Source of the DNA: Aotearoamyces nothofagi
Lineage: Eukaryota; Ascomycota; Leotiomycetes; Leotiales; Tympanidaceae
DNA: 64,000 nucleotides
Assembly: GCA_015345905.1 (NCBI GenBank)
Contig: JADDTR010000015.1
Location: 558,001 to 622,000, forward strand
Direction: 5' to 3'
In this document: positions 59,451-64,000 of the stretch, piece by piece
Layout: each line of letters opens with the position of its first letter
Position numbering within the stretch: the stretch's first letter is position 1
Made by a program: the position numbers and the translations under genes
The notes under the pieces: generated by a model
Told to the model about the DNA's origin: nothing
What the model saw: only the letters and a program-made list of their open reading frames with translations
Databases searched by the model: none

Positions 59451-60955
59451 TCAAACCTCCAATGTCTTCTCTAGTGCTTCCAGCTGTTCCAAGACCGCAC
59501 GGCGACTGGTCCCGCCAGTGGCATCCTTCAGCTCCACAGAGCGCTCGTAGTCGAAGACGCTTAGCACGTCGTCGCCAAACCTCTTGTCGACACCTTGAAA
59601 CTGCGCGATAGTGAGTTCGTCCATCCCTTTCTTCTCATCTTCGGCAAGTGCGACCATCCTGCCTGCCAGGTGGTGCGTCTCACGGAATGGTACACCTGTG
59701 CTGAGATTAGCAAGAGAGGTTACAAAAGGTCTGATGTATAGAACAAGCTTACCTTTCCTAACTAGATATTCAGCAAGATCCGTCGCCAGCATGTCTGGGC
59801 TCAGTGCAGCACGCATCTTATCTGGATAAACCGTGGCCGTGGCAAGTACCCTCGCTGCAATCTGGAGACCGTCCTTCAAGGTCTTGACAGTATCTAACAT
59901 GGGCTGCAAGCTTTCCTGCAGGTCCTTATTATACGTGGATGGAATACCCTTGATGCTCATCATCAAACCGGCCATTGACCCAAATATCCTCCCAGACTTG
60001 CCACGTAGGAGCTCAAGGGAGTCGCTGTTCTTCTTCTGCGGCATCAAGGAGCTACCAGTCGTATAAGCGTCTGCTAGCTTAACGTAACCAAATTCCAAGG
60101 AGCCGTAGATGATAAGATCTTCCGACCACCGCGATAAGTGGCTGCCGATCGTGGAGGCACACTGTAGCATCTCAACGACGAAGTCTCGGTCTCCGACTGC
60201 GGACATGCTATTCATAATGAGACCCTCGAAGCCTAGTTCTTTCGCCATCTGCACCCTATCAATGCCAAAGGCATTGCCAGCAACGGCACCACTGCCAAGA
60301 GGGAGTTTGTTGATGTTCTTCTTCGTGAACCGCAGGCGCTCGAGGTCGGATTGAAATGCTGTGGCATAGCTGAGAAGCCATTGGCTCCATCGGACAGGTT
60401 GTGCCCTTTGAAGATGCGTGTAGCTCGGCATGAGGTAGTCGATATCCTGCTTGGCACGTTGGGCAATGACCTTGAGGAGATCGACAAGGTACTCCTCAAT
60501 CAGATTCAGCTCATCACGGAGCCACATGCGCATGTCGGTCGCTACCTGGTCGTTGCGGCTACGGCCTGTATGTAGCTTTCCCGCTATGTTTGTTCCGATA
60601 ATTTCGCCTAAGCGGCGCTCGTTCGCAGTATGAATATCTAAGGGTACACTGAGCAATTGATCTCTGGAAAGGGAGATTTAATATCTTGCTCACCTTCATC
60701 TCCGGGTGCTGGCTGGAACTTGCCCTCTTCCCACTCCTTGAGAACTTGCTTGAGTCCCTCCTCAAGCTTCTCAAACTCCTCCTGGGTGAGAATGCCAGTC
60801 TTGACGTTTGCCCTGGCGTAGGCTATTGAGCCTTTGATGTCCTGGGCGTAGAAGACGCGATCGATCGACAAGCTCTCGTTGTATTGGTTCATTAATGGAT
60901 CCATTGCTCCTGTGAACCTGCCACCCCATAGACGAATTGGATTCGGTTGAGTCAT
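59451..60955 (-). CDS. arg4: Argininosuccinate lyase
   Basis: Three exons on the minus strand (60955-60694, 60637-59753, 59695-59451) give 463 aa, the usual length of this enzyme. It splits argininosuccinate to arginine and fumarate, the last step of arginine synthesis. Conserved blocks: [20 protein letters not shown] at the N terminus, [15 protein letters not shown] restored at the first junction, [18 protein letters not shown], the catalytic His block [27 protein letters not shown], and the signature loop [16 protein letters not shown]. The introns are 56 and 57 nt; the second leaves the frame open if retained. Fungal Arg4 is cytosolic. The start is fixed by conservation right from [12 protein letters not shown]. 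Confidence 0.95.
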
Positions 60956-61646
60956 TTTGGAGGATTTTGAGGAGTTGAAATAGAGCGCCGCAGTTGTTTA
61001 AAGGTAGGATCCAGTAGGTAGTTGGAGATGATGTTAAAAAAGATCCAATGATAGATGATAGGGTAAGGCCACAAGGCATAAACCCTAACATAAATAGCTC
61101 TTTGTACCCCTGACACGTTTAGCGTCTTGGCATAATAGGGAATCGGAACATCAAACGAAGATACTTGTATAGCTATTCGTGCCGATAATAATATAAATAA
61201 AAAGATAAGAATTATGTCTTCACGCACGACCTTAGGCTTAGGAGAACCGGGTTATTTCCCAAGCCTATCGGCGCAGTAGTGAGGAAGGTGGTTTACTAAA
61301 TGCCTCCCTTTCTCTACAGTAAACGGCGGACACATCCTCTTTTGATGAGAAAAAGGTTACTGGAAAGACAGCGCTGATAATCAGCAGTTATTTTTCTTAG
61401 AAAAAATATATTGTCAGAAAGCTAGGATCATGTCTTGCCAGCGCTGGCTACTATTCATTGCCATTGCCAGCTCTAAGGCCCAAGACCAGACGGACTGCTC
61501 ATCCTCCAAAAGCCTTATAGTCCTCCCAGATGGAACGCTGAAATATCGCCGTTTTTTAAACGCGACGCAGGGCAGATTCAGTAGTTATCTTCGTCTTCGT
61601 CTTCGTCATCGTCCGCTGCTTGCTAATAGCGGCAACAAATGGTAAG
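60956..61646. other. Upstream region of the argininosuccinate lyase gene
   Basis: About 690 bp. A 71-codon plus-strand frame (61430-61645) begins with a weakly hydrophobic stretch but shows no family likeness and is not called. The side next to 60955 is the arg4 promoter; no clear general-control site lies upstream of the start codon in the part I read. Confidence 0.4.
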
Positions 61647-63676
61647 CTAAGTTACTAGTATGACATATATAAACGGATACAACAAAGATACAAGTCCGAC
61701 AACGGAACAGCCACTGGCAATTATACAATTTAATATTGCTTCAACAGTTGGAATATATAAGCAACGAGGAAACAGGGATAAGTGATAGACGAAGAGGAAA
61801 AAACTAGAAGTCACAATATGACAAAGTTGAGTTATTGCTCTTACTTTCTTGATTGCACCGACGAGGATTTGTCGCATCTGAGAAGTTAGATATATTATTG
61901 CGAAAGCTGACATAAGCTCAACTGACCTTCTGAAATCTCTGCGGGGTATTATTGTTCAAGAAGTCATGTACATCATAATCCGCTTTTTATCCATGTAGTG
62001 CCCGTTAGTAAACCCTAACTAATAATGCCATCAATATCATGATTGGAGCGTTGTTGCATACCGGTGGATACAGAGATGAATGGCCCGATATCATTCCTCT
62101 TCTGAAGATCGCGAAGGAAGAACAAGGCGTTCCTGTCGTTGCCGATACGGGTGAATTGGAAGACAACCCCTAACAGAGTTAAATCGGTGCAAAATTAGGG
62201 GTGGACGGCAATAGTAAGTCAGAGGGTTATATATAGTAGAGCGGTGAGTAATGTGGAAGGACTGACAGTGAAGCTTGCCTCTTTCCTTGAGCTGGTCGAT
62301 GCAACGTTTTATATTTGCTTCTAGAAGACCAGGTCTTTCGTGTTCGACCTGTAGATGAGAAATATGTTATTACCAAAGCTAGTATAGATATTTTATATAT
62401 GAACTGGGTTATTAAGACGATATACAGTATACCTTGCCGTCTGTTATGACCATTATAAGGAGCGGTCGTTTCAAGTTCTGTTGTTTAAGCTTCTCATACA
62501 CCAGCGGCCCTAAAATTTGGTTTTGCAACTGTGTCCCGATCCTTGTAGGCCCGTCAAATATACGATCTTCCAAAAGATCGCTGACCGCAACTGCGGTAAG
62601 ATTGTCGGCACGTGCTGTCTCATTTGGGTTCGGATTGTTGTTTTTGGGATTCAGGAATCTCGCTGCGAGAATCCCTCGGGGTGTTTTCCCGTCATCAGCA
62701 TAAGCTAGCTTTGAGTACATTTCCGCAATGACTTTGAGACCTTTTTTAAGAGCAGGTATTCGTCTTCCGCCTTCCATAAAGTCCATGGAGCCGCTATCGT
62801 CTAATACAATGCATTATACCTTTAGCTTTTCATACTTCTGCAGAGGAGAGTAGGATGGTTAGAGCGTTGTGATATGGTTAACCTACCAATCAATACAGCG
62901 AGGTCATACAAGGCTATCAAGCTCAAGTCTCTTGCAACCTCTGATGAACAACCCATGCCATGTATGTCCATTGTATGAACGGCAGCCTTTTCAGCGTAGA
63001 TCTTTAGGGTTTGTTTGCTGAAATCATGTTCCAACCCGTTCTTTTCGACGAAATCTTCAAGCGCCCGTAGGCAAGAGTATTCCATCTCTTTCAACGTTAA
63101 GCCCTATTTAATCCAGTCATCAGCTTTCCTCTCGGCCGCGGTAAACAAGAAATGAGCATTCTAGCTCGAATAAACTACGGTATCTGCTTTGATAGAACAT
63201 ACCACGTCAAAATGATTCAGGAACGAATGAACATCCACATGTCCATTCCTCTTGGCTAGATCAATTGCGTTATCCCTATTCAATCTTTCCATTCCACTCC
63301 CTGTCATAAGACTTTGAACAGTGAGCTTATGTCCCAACTCCGCCGCTCTATCCAAAGCCGTTGTATCGCAACAGTTACATTTAGCTCTCGTCGGAAGGAC
63401 ATTTTTGTTGGCTAGGAGGTAGTTGATAACTGCAACATCCGGGGCAGAGGCTGCAAAATAGAGAGGCGTGCGTCCGAATTTATCAGGCAGATCGATATAC
63501 TTACTGCTGATATCCAAGAGTTTCTCGATAATTTTTGCATCTCCCTTGATGGCTGCTATATGGATGACAGTTTGATTGGTCTTCTGGTCAATGTGCTCAA
63601 CTTTAGGGACATCGGCTAGAGTCTCGACCTCTGCCAAGTTTCCTAAATTGATTGCGTTGATGAGACGTTGAACCAT
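61647..63676 (-). CDS. Ankyrin-repeat plus von Willebrand A domain protein
   Basis: Seven exons on the minus strand (63676-63203, 63103-62887, 62800-62433, 62348-62267, 62169-62062, 61982-61927, 61877 onward) join in phase to about 511 aa. The N-terminal 150 residues are ankyrin-like repeats (TVIHIAAIKGDAKIIEKLL, GRTPLYFAASAPDVAVINYL, TALDRAAELGHKLTVQSLM, NAIDLAKRNGHVDVHSFL). After a linker comes a vWA domain with an intact MIDAS-type metal site: DDSGSM after the second junction, the Thr in GPTRIGTQ, and the Asp in MVITDGK, then FQFTRIGNDRNALFFLRDL and YDVHDFLNNNTPQRF. The domain probably mediates metal-dependent protein binding in the cytosol. The last exon is certain only to about GAIKK; the remaining hydrophobic 65 codons to 61647 look like read-through, and another intron or an earlier end is likely. 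The sixth acceptor (AAAAAG) is weak. Confidence 0.75.
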
Positions 63677-64000
63677 TGTTGAAGGGGAGTAGCGCTCTCT
63701 CTTGGTTTTGGTAGTAGAATAGAGGAACAGTGAAGAGGAGATGATAGATTCAGGGCAGCACAGGTTGTCACAAGTGGTCGCCAGTTGTCATGCTAGTATA
63801 GCATACTGAGAGTATTTTCCACAAGAAGATTTGGCATATATGCATTGGTTCTTTCTCAACAACCATCCGAGGCTACGATGATGGCAGCTACAAGCAGGGG
63901 AGCGATTTGCTGTCCCAGCTAACCTACATGTGATCCAACACTGCCCCCTCTTCGTTGGGCAGTAAAGTGACACGTATCGATCGAGCTGAGAGTACGTATC
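63677..64000. other. Upstream region at the window edge
   Basis: The last 324 bp presumably hold the promoter of the ankyrin-vWA gene. Nothing else is recognised. Confidence 0.4.

Noticed and set aside
61430-61645. A 71-codon plus-strand frame with a possible signal peptide
   Set aside because: The hydrophobic start is short and interrupted, no cysteine pattern typical of small secreted proteins is visible, and it ends in an Arg/Leu repeat.

Overview
The window is nuclear DNA of a filamentous ascomycete (Pezizomycotina; the gene set is compatible with Eurotiomycetes, but the order is not settled). The support is short GT-AG introns (about 48-150 nt) with CTAAC/CTGAC-type branch sites, fungal-specific families (RfeG-like, Och1-like GT32, PKA catalytic subunit 2, MedA-like developmental regulator) and an AT-rich, heavily transition-mutated retroelement island of the kind repeat-induced point mutation (RIP) leaves. 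I rebuilt twelve spliced genes and one intronless gene by joining exons in phase.

Layout. 0.2-6.3 kb: DNA polymerase eta (rad30-like, +) and an RfeG-type putative transcription factor (+), separated by 2.9 kb of microsatellite-rich DNA. 10.1-16.4 kb: Och1-like mannosyltransferase (+), convergent PKA catalytic subunit (-), and a divergent GNAT acetyltransferase (+). 18-22.5 kb: two minus-strand genes, a membrane-anchored O-fucosyltransferase-like protein and a secreted GMC (cellobiose-dehydrogenase-like) flavoenzyme. 25.6-30.9 kb: a DUF2231 membrane protein, a small Pro/Ala-rich ORF ending in a tandem duplication with an undetermined base, and an eight-exon amino-acid permease, all plus strand. 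31.3-40.3 kb: an AT-rich island holding a broken Ty3/gypsy chromovirus-type element with 204-bp LTRs and a 5-bp target duplication. 41.3-46.75 kb: a MedA-like regulator (-) whose first intron is about 2.75 kb and full of GC-rich repeats. 46.8-56.8 kb: about 10 kb with no gene I can support. 56.8-64 kb: a secreted CpaO-like flavin amine oxidase (+), a small basic ORF (+), argininosuccinate lyase (-) and an ankyrin-plus-vWA protein (-).

The genes are mostly unrelated housekeeping, signalling and secreted functions, not one operon-like system. PKA and MedA both belong to fungal growth and conidiation control, but nothing here shows they act together. The least explained signals are the extra 3' module of the retroelement, the long repeat-filled first intron of the MedA-like gene with a strong G-quadruplex-type run, the 33-bp in-frame minisatellite at 55.6 kb, and the duplicated cassette at 27 kb where the assembly carries an N.
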